Below, piece by piece: positions 26,265-35,121 of a stretch of 64,000 nucleotides of DNA. A model generated the notes under the pieces. That model was not told the origin of the DNA. It saw only the letters and a list, made by a program, of their open reading frames with translations, and made no database searches. The stretch is from Parabacteroides distasonis (GTDB lineage: Bacteria > Bacteroidota > Bacteroidia > Bacteroidales > Tannerellaceae): contig SUXM01000007.1 of the NCBI GenBank assembly GCA_015060925.1, positions 49,931-113,930 on the forward strand, written 5' to 3'. Position 1 is the stretch's first letter; each line of letters begins with the position of its first letter. A program made the position numbers and the translations under genes.

Positions 26265-27460
26265 AGATGAGAGAAAGAGATACATTTGAAGATTTATTCC
26301 GCTCAAAGTTACAACAATTGGAAGTGGATACAGGAGGAAGCGATTGGGAACAAATAGTTGACCGTTTACCTAAGAAAAAGGTGTTTTTACGAATGCCTAC
26401 ATATGCTGTGACAGCTATAGCTGCTGCACTTTTGTTTTTATTTGTTATTGGAACATTTTTTATCCCTTCACAAAAAAAGAATGTATTGGTAGAGGTAGAT
26501 CGTAAAAATATATTTCGTGGTTCGAAAAATATAGAATCTTCAGTTATAAAAGACGCTCCTAGTATGGTGTTGGCTAAGGTTTCAGAAGAACCATTGACAA
26601 ATAGACAAAAACAGGTAAGTAATGCTTTCATTGGTAAGGATAAAGAGATTGTTTGTTCTTTAGGTTTGGATGTCGCTCCGGTAGATACCTTTGTTTATGC
26701 AGAATTATCTTTTAAGAATAAAAATACAAAGAACATTGATTCTGCAGTTTTTGTTGTTTCAAGTTTGAAAAGAGATCAGTTGTCTGTAGGAAAAGAGAGA
26801 AAAATAAAACGTTGGAGTTTTGGAATGGGAGGAGGAAGTGTTACTATGGGTTCTTCTAATCCATTAACTTCTTCCTTCGCAAAAAATATATATAGTTCTC
26901 CGAACTTATTACGCCTTAGCTCCCCATATGTACAAGAGGAAGTCCCTAAAACAAATGTCCGTCATAAATTCCCTATTTCTGTAGGGGTAGGGGTAAGTTA
27001 TCGATTGAATAATCGTTTTTCTTTGCATTCTGGATTGAACTATACCTATTTGTCTTCAGAGTGGGAGGTATATGCAGTTTATCATGATGAGGTGAAACAA
27101 AAATTGCATTTTGTCGGAATTCCCTTATCTTTGTCCTATAAAATGGCTGAATGGAAAGATTTTCAGTTTTATACAACTGCAGGTGTAATGGCGGAAATCA
27201 ATGTAGCAGGCAAACAAAGTGCAAAGATATTTTCCGGAAATGAATTACTTCGAGTGCAAACTGATCGGATTCGGATGAAAGAGCTTCTTTGGTCTTTGAA
27301 TGCACGTGTGGGAGTAGATTATCCTTTGTTCCGTTTTTTAAGCTTATATGCAGAGGCGGGAGTTGATTATTATATTGATAATGGAAGTTTAATAGAAACA
27401 ATTCGTTCAGAAAAACCATTTAATGTAAATTTGCAAGCGGGTTTCCGTTTTGGATTTTAA
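26261..27460 (+). CDS. membrane protein with anti-sigma-like N-terminus and outer-membrane beta-barrel domain
   Basis: The 399-residue protein starts with a short cytoplasmic segment, DTFEDLFRSKLQQLEVDTGG then SDWEQIVDRLPKKK. The pattern D..FR.KL...E......W..I is common in Bacteroidetes sigma-linked proteins. One membrane segment follows at about 46-68 (YAVTAIAAALLFLFVIGTFF). A periplasmic linker of about 150 residues leads to a PorT/outer-membrane-barrel-like domain (KFPISVGVGVSYRLNNRFSL to FNVNLQAGFRFGF), ending in an aromatic residue. It overlaps the sigma gene by 4 bp. It may hold the sigma factor at the inner membrane while its other end reaches the outer membrane; that is inference. Confidence 0.78.
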   Translation: MKMRERDTFEDLFRSKLQQLEVDTGGSDWEQIVDRLPKKKVFLRMPTYAVTAIAAALLFLFVIGTFFIPSQKKNVLVEVDRKNIFRGSKNIESSVIKDAPSMVLAKVSEEPLTNRQKQVSNAFIGKDKEIVCSLGLDVAPVDTFVYAELSFKNKNTKNIDSAVFVVSSLKRDQLSVGKERKIKRWSFGMGGGSVTMGSSNPLTSSFAKNIYSSPNLLRLSSPYVQEEVPKTNVRHKFPISVGVGVSYRLNNRFSLHSGLNYTYLSSEWEVYAVYHDEVKQKLHFVGIPLSLSYKMAEWKDFQFYTTAGVMAEINVAGKQSAKIFSGNELLRVQTDRIRMKELLWSLNARVGVDYPLFRFLSLYAEAGVDYYIDNGSLIETIRSEKPFNVNLQAGFRFGF

Positions 27461-27485
27461 TAGAAACAATATAAAAACAAATAAG

Positions 27486-28262
27486 ATGAAGAAACTTAAA
27501 ATTGTAGGGATGGCAGTATTAACTGCTGGTTTGATTTCGTTAACATCCTGTTTAGGAGATGGCTCTAATACACAAACAGGAGTTTCTCTTGGCTATTCAA
27601 CTATAAATTTAGATGCGTTAGCTTATGCAGTAGAGGATGATTTTGGAACAGTTGTAGTTGCTGATGCTTTTGAAAAGCAGCTGAAAGGGAATGAGTATGT
27701 TATGTACAGTTATGAGGTGGATTGGGCAAAACAATCTTCAGAGAAATATATCTATGTGAATGTAACCGGTTTAGAAAAATTGCCGGAAGTATCATCAAAG
27801 ATGTCTATTACAGATACAACTTCTGTTTTGCCTAATGAATTGCCGATTGAGGTAATAGAGCTTGCTATGTATAATTATATGTATATATTGACTGCGAATA
27901 GGCATGCATTTTTAACGGCATATCATAAAAATGTCCCTTCTGATATTGAAACAGATTATGACTTGTCCTATGATATTGATGCTAATCCGGTAGAAATAAG
28001 TGGAGTTCGTGTATATGATTTATATCTAAGAGCTGTTAAAATTGCAGATGGAAAGAAAGTGGCTACTGATACACCTATCATGTGTGCGTATGACTTGAAA
28101 GAGTTTTTAAGACGTAAACGTGAAGTTGAAAAATCGGCAGGTAAAACGAATGTAAATGTTCGTTTCAATTATGTAAGTTCTATAACGGATAGTGGTTCTA
28201 TGACTTGGAAAAAATCAGATGTCCATTCGTTTGTTATACCGGAAGAGGTTTCTAATTATTGA
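27486..28262 (+). CDS. NigD-like lipoprotein
   Basis: I use the ATG at 27486 (258 residues, MKKLKIVGMAVLTAG), because it begins a proper lipoprotein signal with lipobox SLTSC; the upstream frame overlaps the previous gene. After Cys-LGDG, the protein has two domains typical of the NigD-like family: an N-terminal part (FGTVVVADAFEKQLKGNEYVMYSYEVDW) and a C-terminal part ending VNVRFNYVSSITDSGSMTWKKS. NigD-like proteins are conserved in Bacteroidales but their role is not settled. It is 25 bp after the barrel protein gene, so probably under the same sigma-factor operon. Confidence 0.82.
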   Translation: MKKLKIVGMAVLTAGLISLTSCLGDGSNTQTGVSLGYSTINLDALAYAVEDDFGTVVVADAFEKQLKGNEYVMYSYEVDWAKQSSEKYIYVNVTGLEKLPEVSSKMSITDTTSVLPNELPIEVIELAMYNYMYILTANRHAFLTAYHKNVPSDIETDYDLSYDIDANPVEISGVRVYDLYLRAVKIADGKKVATDTPIMCAYDLKEFLRRKREVEKSAGKTNVNVRFNYVSSITDSGSMTWKKSDVHSFVIPEEVSNY

Positions 28263-28286
28263 TTTATATTAGTATAATGGTAAAAA

Positions 28287-28330
28287 ATCCATGCCTATTG
28301 GATGAAAAATCCGTGGGCATGGATTTTTTT
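28287..28330 (+). terminator. terminator built from two 21.5-bp-spaced palindromes
   Basis: AAAAATCCATGCC pairs with GGCATGGATTTTT across about 20 nt and is followed by a T-run. Each half is itself a small imperfect palindrome (28287-28303 and 28309-28324) with centres 21.5 bp apart, like the arrays at 8905 and 44001. Confidence 0.8.
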
Positions 28331-28364
28331 TGTTCTGCTTATATATTTCTAATCCGATGGTATA

Positions 28365-28394
28365 TTGTTGGATAAACCTTTTTTACTATTTTTG
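28365..28394 (+). promoter_or_regulatory. promoter of the second NigD-like gene
   Basis: TTG (28365-28367), 19 bp, then TATTTTTG (28387-28394) match the Bacteroidetes -33/-7 consensus. The start codon is 56 bp downstream. Confidence 0.6.
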
Positions 28395-28450
28395 CCCATT
28401 GTCTTAATATGTTTGGGTTGTTCTTACAACTTTAATTCGAAAAGAAAAGC

Positions 28451-29206
28451 ATGAAAAAAAAAGGTTTGTACGGTATAATTGCTCTTTGTTTGTTGATGCT
28501 CTCTTCTTGTTTGGGAGATCCAGCTACAAGTTTGACAATGGCAAACCAGGCCGGTGTGGTTGCTACAAATGCTGGGCCAGGTAAAGTTATTTATGTAAAA
28601 GGCGGTGAGGTTATTACTTCTGAAAGTTTTCAAAATGCCAATGTGGAAGATGGTGAATGTATATTGTTCGATTATTCCATAGACTATGGTGCAACAGAAA
28701 ACGTAGATGGAGGGGATGCCGTTGGTTATATGACCGCAACCATTTATGAAAATACTATTACGGAAGTAGCTCGTTGGAATATCTATTCAACATTGTCAGA
28801 TACAGCTAAAGTAGAAGCTAATGAATTAACATTGTCTTCTCTTCAATCCCGTTCTGCATATATCAAGGGTAATTTGTTCCTTTTCACGGAAATCAAAAAT
28901 CATGTGGCTAATCAAAGAGATAGCTTTGCGTTGTCTTATGATCCTTTGCAACATTTGGATGGTGATCAAATATATAGTTTGTATCTTCGTTCTTTTTTGA
29001 AAGAAGGGCAACCGGAAGTTGGACAGACCATGATTGTTCCTTGTGCTTTTGATATAAATGATTTTGTTAATATTGTTTCTGTGAAGAATGGAACAGATGA
29101 GGTTAAGTTTAGAATTCATTATGCATCTGCGTTTGGAAAAGATTCTCTTTCGATTACATGGAAATCATCAGATGTATTTACTATAAACCTATCTGAAAAT
29201 AAATAA
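28451..29206 (+). CDS. NigD-like lipoprotein, second copy
   Basis: The 251-residue lipoprotein (lipobox LMLSSC, then LGDP) is a diverged paralogue of the gene before it. Both have the C-LGD start of the mature protein, YSLYLRSFLKEGQPEVG against YDLYLRAVKIADGKKV, and similar ends (VKFRIHYAS..SLSITWKSSDVF against VNVRFNYVS..SMTWKKSDVH). It has its own promoter, separated from the first copy by a terminator, so the two copies can be regulated apart. Function unknown; periplasmic or surface location expected. Confidence 0.82.
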   Translation: MKKKGLYGIIALCLLMLSSCLGDPATSLTMANQAGVVATNAGPGKVIYVKGGEVITSESFQNANVEDGECILFDYSIDYGATENVDGGDAVGYMTATIYENTITEVARWNIYSTLSDTAKVEANELTLSSLQSRSAYIKGNLFLFTEIKNHVANQRDSFALSYDPLQHLDGDQIYSLYLRSFLKEGQPEVGQTMIVPCAFDINDFVNIVSVKNGTDEVKFRIHYASAFGKDSLSITWKSSDVFTINLSENK

Positions 29207-29226
29207 AAAGAAAGTAGTATATAAAG

Positions 29227-29793
29227 ATGTTTAGTGAGATATTCAAAATAATAGTGGCTATCATATCGCAACCGACCAAGACTTGGGAAATGTTGGCTAA
29301 AAAAGATGAGAATGAAGATGCTTTCTTGTCTCGTTTTATATATCCGTTGATTGGGATTGTTTCTGTAGCTGCATTTGTGGGAGTTTTGTTTACCCGGAAA
29401 GAGTTTGATGTTGAGTTAGCTTTGAAATCGTCTATCCGTACTTTGGTTTCTGTCTTTGGCGGTTTTTATGTTGCCTCTTATGTGTTGAATGAATTTTGGC
29501 AAGGACTTTTTAATAGAGAAAAGGATTTGAAGTTATGTCAGTGTTTTGTAGGATATGCCTCATCATTGATGTTTGCATTGAATATTGTATTGACTTTGCT
29601 GCCAGAGTTCTTCTTCCTTCGTATTTTTGTTTTATATACATTTTATATAATATGGGAAGGAGCAACGCCTTATATGCAGGTGAATGAAACAGAACGAATG
29701 AAGTTCGTTGGTATTTCGACAACGTTGATTTTATTAACACCTTGGATTATAGAGATAATCCTTTCTATGTTAATGCCGGGTTTAAGCTTTTGA
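29227..29793 (+). CDS. Yip1-family integral membrane protein
   Basis: The 188-residue protein has about five hydrophobic segments (around 35-55, 68-90, 108-125, 127-145, 160-185) after a short amphipathic start, FSEIFKIIVAIISQPTKTWEMLAKKDE. That start, with PTKTW, is the usual beginning of Bacteroidetes Yip1/DUF1282-type proteins. The molecular role of bacterial members is not known. It follows the NigD-like gene by 20 bp and precedes smpB by 12 bp, so it is in the middle of a transcript. Confidence 0.75.
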   Translation: MFSEIFKIIVAIISQPTKTWEMLAKKDENEDAFLSRFIYPLIGIVSVAAFVGVLFTRKEFDVELALKSSIRTLVSVFGGFYVASYVLNEFWQGLFNREKDLKLCQCFVGYASSLMFALNIVLTLLPEFFFLRIFVLYTFYIIWEGATPYMQVNETERMKFVGISTTLILLTPWIIEIILSMLMPGLSF

Positions 29794-29805
29794 TAGAAAA
29801 GTAAA

Positions 29806-30267
29806 ATGAAAGAAAAGATTAGTAATAATATACAGATAAAAAACAAGCGGGCATCTTTTGATTATGAGTTGCTGGATACCTTTACTGCTGGCATTGTTTT
29901 GACTGGGACAGAGATTAAGTCGATTCGTTTGGGGAAAGCGAGTTTGGTTGATACCTTCTGCCTCGTAGAAAAAGGGGAACTGTGGGTGAAAAATATGTAC
30001 GTCGCAGAATATTTTTATGGAACCTATAATAATCATACAGCCCGACGAGACCGAAAATTATTATTAACGAAGAAAGAAATTCGTAAGATAGAAAGTGCTG
30101 CTCGGAATAATGGTTTTACCATAGTTCCCACCCGTCTTTTCATTAATGATAAAGGGTTGGCAAAACTTATTATAGCTATAGCAAAAGGTAAAAAAGAATA
30201 TGATAAACGCGATTCAATCAAAGAACGAGATGACCGTCGTGAAATGGATCGTGCATTCAAACGGTAA
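29806..30267 (+). CDS. smpB: SsrA-binding protein SmpB
   Basis: The 153-residue protein binds tmRNA and delivers it to stalled ribosomes for trans-translation. [29 protein letters not shown] opens the OB-fold core, with [13 protein letters not shown] and [12 protein letters not shown] following. The C-terminal basic tail ([28 protein letters not shown]) is the part that mimics the anticodon region. The length is normal. It lies directly upstream of metH (11 bp), an arrangement that looks cotranscribed. Confidence 0.96.
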   Translation: MKEKISNNIQIKNKRASFDYELLDTFTAGIVLTGTEIKSIRLGKASLVDTFCLVEKGELWVKNMYVAEYFYGTYNNHTARRDRKLLLTKKEIRKIESAARNNGFTIVPTRLFINDKGLAKLIIAIAKGKKEYDKRDSIKERDDRREMDRAFKR

Positions 30268-30278
30268 GAACACCAGTT

Positions 30279-33200
30279 ATGAATAAAGACTTCTTTTCAA
30301 GTCTCCTAAAAGAGCGCATTTTGATTTTAGATGGCGGAATGGGGACTATGATTCAAAACTTTAAGTTGACCGAGAAAGATTATCGAGGCGAATTGTTTGC
30401 AGATTGGCCTACTGATTTAAAAGGAAATAATGACCTCTTATGTTTGACCTGCCCTCATGTTATCAGTACTATCCATCGCCAATACTTAGAAGCAGGAGCT
30501 GACATTTTTGCTACCAATACTTTCAATGCAAATGCAATTTCCATGGAAGATTATGGGATGCGTGAGCAGGTACGTGAGATTAATTTGGCAGCATCAAGGT
30601 TGGCTCGTGAGGTTGCAGATCGTTTTATGGAAGAATATCCTGCAAGGAAGGTTTTTATTGCCGGTTCTATCGGGCCGACTAATAAAACGGCTTCCATGAG
30701 TCCGGAAGTGAGTGATCCTGCCTATCGGGCAGTGACCTATCAAGATTTATACAAGGCTTATCGGGAACAGGTAGAAGCATTGGTAGATGGTGGTGTCGAT
30801 TTGTTGTTGTTTGAGACAACTTTTGACACTCTTAATGTTAAGGCTGGTTTGGAAGCTACTGATGCTTTTTTGAAGGAAAGAGAACTGGATTTGCCTATCA
30901 TGTTGTCTTTGACTTTGTCTGCTCAAGGAGGGCGAACTTTCTCTGGACAAACATTGTTGGCTTTTTTAGCATCGGTACAACATACAAATATCGTGAGTGT
31001 AGGATTGAACTGCTCCTTTGGGGCAGCAGAAATGAAACCTTATCTTGCTGAATTAGCGAAGAATGCTCCTTATTTTATAAGCGCATATCCAAATGCTGGA
31101 TTACCAAACAGCATGGGTGTATACGATGAAACACCGGAAACCATGGCGATTTATGTGAAATCTTTTATTGATGAGGGATTGGTTAATATCATAGGGGGGT
31201 GTTGTGGGACAACTCCTGCGCATATTGCTAAATATCCTGAGTTGGTAAAAGATGCTTCACCTCATATTCCAGCAAATGTCCCAGATTGTTTATGGTTATC
31301 TGGATTGGATTTGTTGGAAGTAAAGCCGGAAAATAACTTTGTCAATGTGGGAGAACGTTGTAATGTGGCTGGTTCACGAAAATTCTTACGCTTGATAAAA
31401 GAGGGGAATTATGAAGAGGCTTTATCTATTGCCCGTAAACAGGTGGAGGATGGAGCACAAATCATTGATATCAATATGGATGATGGGATGTTGGATGCAG
31501 TCAAAGAGATGACCACCTTCTTGAATTTGATAGCATCCGAGCCAGATATTGCCCGTGTTCCGGTCATGATAGATTCCTCTAAATGGGAGGTGATAGAAAA
31601 AGGGTTGATGTGTGTACAAGGAAAAAGTATCGTAAATTCGATTTCTTTAAAGGAGGGAGAAGAACTTTTCTTGTATCGTGCTGCTCGTATTAAGCAGTTG
31701 GGAGCAGCGGTGGTAGTCATGGCTTTTGACGAGGAAGGGCAAGCTGATACATTTGAACGTAAGGTAGCGGTATGCGAAAGGGCTTATTGGTTACTTCGGG
31801 ATAAGATTGATTTTGATCCTAATGGAATAATATTTGATCCGAATGTGTTAGCTATTGCAACAGGAATAGAAGAACATGACCGATATGCGCTTGATTTTAT
31901 TCGATCAGTTGAATGGATAAAGAATCATTTACCGGGAGCAAAGGTGAGTGGAGGTATCAGTAACTTGTCATTTTCTTTTAGGGGGAATAATTATGTGCGT
32001 GAAGCTATGCATTCAGTCTTCTTGTATCATGCTATCGAGAGAGGTATGGATATGGGTATTGTTAATCCATCCTCTTCAGTCCTTTATGAAGATATTGATC
32101 CGGAATTTAGAACATTATTGGAAGATGTTATTTGGGCGCGCCGTACAGATGCTACAGAAGAACTTATAGCTTATGCTCAAAAGCTACAGATTGTCAAGTC
32201 GGATAATACAGTTGAAAAACAGGAAGCATGGCGTACTTATGCTTTGGATAGTCGTTTGGAGTATGCTTTGATTAAAGGAATTGGTGATTTTTTGGAGGAG
32301 GATTTGAGAGAGGCTTTGCTACTTTATCCTCGTGTAGTAGATATCATTGATGGCCCTTTGATGAGTGGAATGAACAAGGTCGGAGAACTGTTTGGGGCAG
32401 GTAAGATGTTTCTTCCCCAAGTGGTAAAGACTGCTCGAACAATGAAGAAAGCTGTTGCAGTCTTACAGCCGGCCATAGAAGCAGAGAATAGTTCAACTCA
32501 TACTGTTAAAGCAGGGAAAATTCTTTTTGCTACGGTTAAAGGGGATGTGCATGATATAGGAAAGAATATCGTTTCGATTGTTTTAGCTTGTAATAATTAT
32601 GAGGTGATTGATTTAGGTGTTATGGTGCCGGCAGAACAGATTGTCCGGACAGCCATTGAAGAACAACCAGATTTGGTTTGTTTATCTGGATTGATTACTC
32701 CCTCATTGGAAGAGATGATTCATGTTGTAGATGAAATGCAAAAAGCAGGTTTGACTATCCCCGTCATGGTAGGAGGAGCAACGACTTCTAAACTGCATAC
32801 GGCAGTAAAGATCGCTCCTCATTGTGATTTCCCTGTGATTCATGTAACGGATGCATCACAGAATCCATTGATTGCTGCCAAGCTGTTGAATCAAAATACA
32901 CGGGAAGTGTTTGTCGAACAGTTAAATCGAGAATATGAAGCATTGCGTGCGTCTGCTGGAAGTAAAGAGAAGTTGGTCACATTGTCTGAAGCACGTGCGA
33001 ATCGTTATTCAGTTCATTGGTCGGATTACTCTCCCGTAATTCCGAATCAAATGGGTGTAAAGGTTTTATCTTCTATCGCTTTGGAAGAGGTGATTCCTTA
33101 TATAAATTGGATCTTCTTTTTTAATGCTTGGAAGATGAATGGTCGTTTGGCTGAGGTTAGTAAAGTACATGATTGCGAGGCTTGTCGTGTTGCATGGTTG

Positions 33201-33971
33201 TCCGGATTCCCGGAATCAGAGAAGGATAAGGCTAAAGAGGCCATGCAGCTATATAAAGATGCTTTGTCTCTGTTAGATTATTTGGTAGAGATAAAGGTAG
33301 ATTGTTGTAAGGCAATCATAGGTTTTTTCCCTGCAAACAGTGATATGGATACGCTTCATATTGGGAATATAATCTTCCCTGTTTTGCGTCAGCAGGTTAG
33401 GAATAACCTTTCTGTTTATAAATCATTAGCTGATTATGTGATGCCTATGTCGGAAGGTCGAAACGACTATGCCGGAGCTTTCGTTGTGACGGCCGGTTCT
33501 GGTATTGATGTGTTGAGGGCAAAGTTTGAGGCGGAAGGGGATTCTTATAAGTCCATGTTGTTACAAACATTGACAGACCGTTTGGTTGAGGCCGCAGCGG
33601 AGTATCTACATGAGAGAGTTCGGAAGGTATATTGGGGGTATGCTAATAATGAGTCGTTGTCTGTTTCAGACTTTCATCAGGCTAAGTATCAGGGAATTCG
33701 TCCCGCTATTGGTTATCCTTCAATGCCTGATCAGTTGCAGAACGAAACTATTGACAAGCTGTTGGATATGTCGCAGATTGGTGTACGTTTGACAGAAAAT
33801 GGGGCAATGTATCCGACTGCAACTATTAGCGGACTTTATATAGCCCATCCTGATGCGGACTATTTCATGGTAGGAAAGATTAGTGAGGAGCAAGTTAAAG
33901 AGTATGCTGGCCGCCGTTGTTTGTCTGAAGAAGAGATTCGAAAAGCCTTGCATAAGAATCTGTTGTCATAA
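30279..33971 (+). CDS. metH: cobalamin-dependent methionine synthase
   Basis: The 1230-residue enzyme transfers the methyl group of methyltetrahydrofolate to homocysteine through cobalamin. All four modules are present. The homocysteine-binding barrel has zinc cysteines in GLNCSF and GGCCGTTPAHI (to about 330); the pterin-binding barrel has NVGERCNVAGSRKF and ISNLSFSFRGNN. The cobalamin domain has the axial His near 758 in KGDVHDIGKN, and the SAM-dependent activation domain ends near RPAIGYPSMPDQ. Length fits the family. No cobalamin riboswitch is visible in the 11 bp before it. Confidence 0.97.
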   Translation: MNKDFFSSLLKERILILDGGMGTMIQNFKLTEKDYRGELFADWPTDLKGNNDLLCLTCPHVISTIHRQYLEAGADIFATNTFNANAISMEDYGMREQVREINLAASRLAREVADRFMEEYPARKVFIAGSIGPTNKTASMSPEVSDPAYRAVTYQDLYKAYREQVEALVDGGVDLLLFETTFDTLNVKAGLEATDAFLKERELDLPIMLSLTLSAQGGRTFSGQTLLAFLASVQHTNIVSVGLNCSFGAAEMKPYLAELAKNAPYFISAYPNAGLPNSMGVYDETPETMAIYVKSFIDEGLVNIIGGCCGTTPAHIAKYPELVKDASPHIPANVPDCLWLSGLDLLEVKPENNFVNVGERCNVAGSRKFLRLIKEGNYEEALSIARKQVEDGAQIIDINMDDGMLDAVKEMTTFLNLIASEPDIARVPVMIDSSKWEVIEKGLMCVQGKSIVNSISLKEGEELFLYRAARIKQLGAAVVVMAFDEEGQADTFERKVAVCERAYWLLRDKIDFDPNGIIFDPNVLAIATGIEEHDRYALDFIRSVEWIKNHLPGAKVSGGISNLSFSFRGNNYVREAMHSVFLYHAIERGMDMGIVNPSSSVLYEDIDPEFRTLLEDVIWARRTDATEELIAYAQKLQIVKSDNTVEKQEAWRTYALDSRLEYALIKGIGDFLEEDLREALLLYPRVVDIIDGPLMSGMNKVGELFGAGKMFLPQVVKTARTMKKAVAVLQPAIEAENSSTHTVKAGKILFATVKGDVHDIGKNIVSIVLACNNYEVIDLGVMVPAEQIVRTAIEEQPDLVCLSGLITPSLEEMIHVVDEMQKAGLTIPVMVGGATTSKLHTAVKIAPHCDFPVIHVTDASQNPLIAAKLLNQNTREVFVEQLNREYEALRASAGSKEKLVTLSEARANRYSVHWSDYSPVIPNQMGVKVLSSIALEEVIPYINWIFFFNAWKMNGRLAEVSKVHDCEACRVAWLSGFPESEKDKAKEAMQLYKDALSLLDYLVEIKVDCCKAIIGFFPANSDMDTLHIGNIIFPVLRQQVRNNLSVYKSLADYVMPMSEGRNDYAGAFVVTAGSGIDVLRAKFEAEGDSYKSMLLQTLTDRLVEAAAEYLHERVRKVYWGYANNESLSVSDFHQAKYQGIRPAIGYPSMPDQLQNETIDKLLDMSQIGVRLTENGAMYPTATISGLYIAHPDADYFMVGKISEEQVKEYAGRRCLSEEEIRKALHKNLLS

Positions 33972-33974
33972 AGT

Positions 33975-35042
33975 GTGAGTGTAAAAATTAATATAAGATA
34001 TATACGTTGGATAATTTTGCTACTTCTGTTAGGGGGGATTGGTTATATTAAGTACTCTCCCTTGGCAGGAGAAAAATATGCCCGTACATTTTATCCTTTT
34101 CTTTCGAATATTTTATCCTATTTCTCTTCTTTTTTCCCTTTCTCAGTTGGAGATGTTCTGATTTATGGAAGCATTATTGGTCTTCTTGTTTATTGGATTT
34201 ATGTTGTTTTTAAAAGAAGATCAAAGATAGTAGCTTTGATTCGTGTTTCCGAATATTTGTTATGGATTTATGTTTGGTTTTATTTGACTTGGGGGTTGAA
34301 TTATTTCCGTCAAGATTTTTATACACGTTTGGATATTCCACGTGAACATTATTCCGCAGAGGTGTTCCTTCCATTCTTGAAAAGTTATACAGAAGCGTTG
34401 AATAGTTCTTTTGTCTCGATTGAAAAGATCGACAAAAAACTTGTAGCTAACGAGGTAAAAGGGGAATATGCCGAAATTGCAGATCGTTTTGTTTTACCTT
34501 CTCCACCTGATTACCTTCATCCGAAACCAATGTTAATCCCTTCCCTTATGAGTGGAACAGGTGTGTTAGGTTATATTGGCCCTTTTTTTATTGAATACAA
34601 TTTGAATCCTGATCTGCTCCCTGTACAATATCCTTTTACATATGCACATGAGATGGCTCATGTTTTAGGAATATCCAGTGAGGCGGAAGCCAATCTATTT
34701 GGTTTTTTGGTTTGTAGTCGTTCTCAAGTTCCAGAGATACGTTTTGCTGCCTACTTTGCATTGTTGCCCTATGTACTGAGCAATGCCCATACTCTTTTAC
34801 CGGAAAAGGAGTTTGCAGAGTGGTGTGCAACATTGTCTACGGAAGTGAAAAATCTCTATAACCAAAAGAATCGCTATTGGCAAACACTTTACAACCCTTT
34901 GATAGGAGATTGGCAAGAGAAGCTTTATGGTTGGTTCTTGAAACAAAACAACATTCCTACCGCACAAAAGAATTATTCTGAAGTGATAGGATTGTTGATA
35001 GCGGTATATGCTAATCCGGATTTGTTATCTGCTTGCGGCTAA
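33975..35042 (+). CDS. DUF3810 family membrane protein with HExxH motif
   Basis: The 355-residue protein begins at a GTG four bases after the metH stop; no better ATG exists upstream of the conserved part. It has three membrane segments in the first 120 residues (about 10-27, 50-80, 92-110), then a soluble domain with HEMAH at 225-229 and SSEAEANLFGF further on. HExxH followed by a downstream glutamate is the zinc site of gluzincin metalloproteases, which suggests a membrane-linked protease. It matches the Bacteroidetes/Firmicutes DUF3810 family as I know it. Substrate unknown. Confidence 0.8.
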   Translation: MSVKINIRYIRWIILLLLLGGIGYIKYSPLAGEKYARTFYPFLSNILSYFSSFFPFSVGDVLIYGSIIGLLVYWIYVVFKRRSKIVALIRVSEYLLWIYVWFYLTWGLNYFRQDFYTRLDIPREHYSAEVFLPFLKSYTEALNSSFVSIEKIDKKLVANEVKGEYAEIADRFVLPSPPDYLHPKPMLIPSLMSGTGVLGYIGPFFIEYNLNPDLLPVQYPFTYAHEMAHVLGISSEAEANLFGFLVCSRSQVPEIRFAAYFALLPYVLSNAHTLLPEKEFAEWCATLSTEVKNLYNQKNRYWQTLYNPLIGDWQEKLYGWFLKQNNIPTAQKNYSEVIGLLIAVYANPDLLSACG

Positions 35043-35054
35043 ATCATTTCATTA

Positions 35055-35085
35055 TTGTCTATTTAGGATTAAATCACTACCTTTG
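35055..35085 (+). promoter_or_regulatory. promoter of ileS
   Basis: TTG (35055-35057), 20 bp, TACCTTTG (35078-35085) fit the Bacteroidetes consensus, 37 bp before the start codon. Confidence 0.65.
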
Positions 35086-35121
35086 CGGCAATTTTTTAGA
35101 TGTAAATAAACGGAACGCAAT

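Noticed and set aside
30268..30278. Cobalamin or SAM riboswitch before metH
   Set aside because: Only 11 bp separate smpB and metH, too short for any riboswitch; none is visible inside the smpB end.
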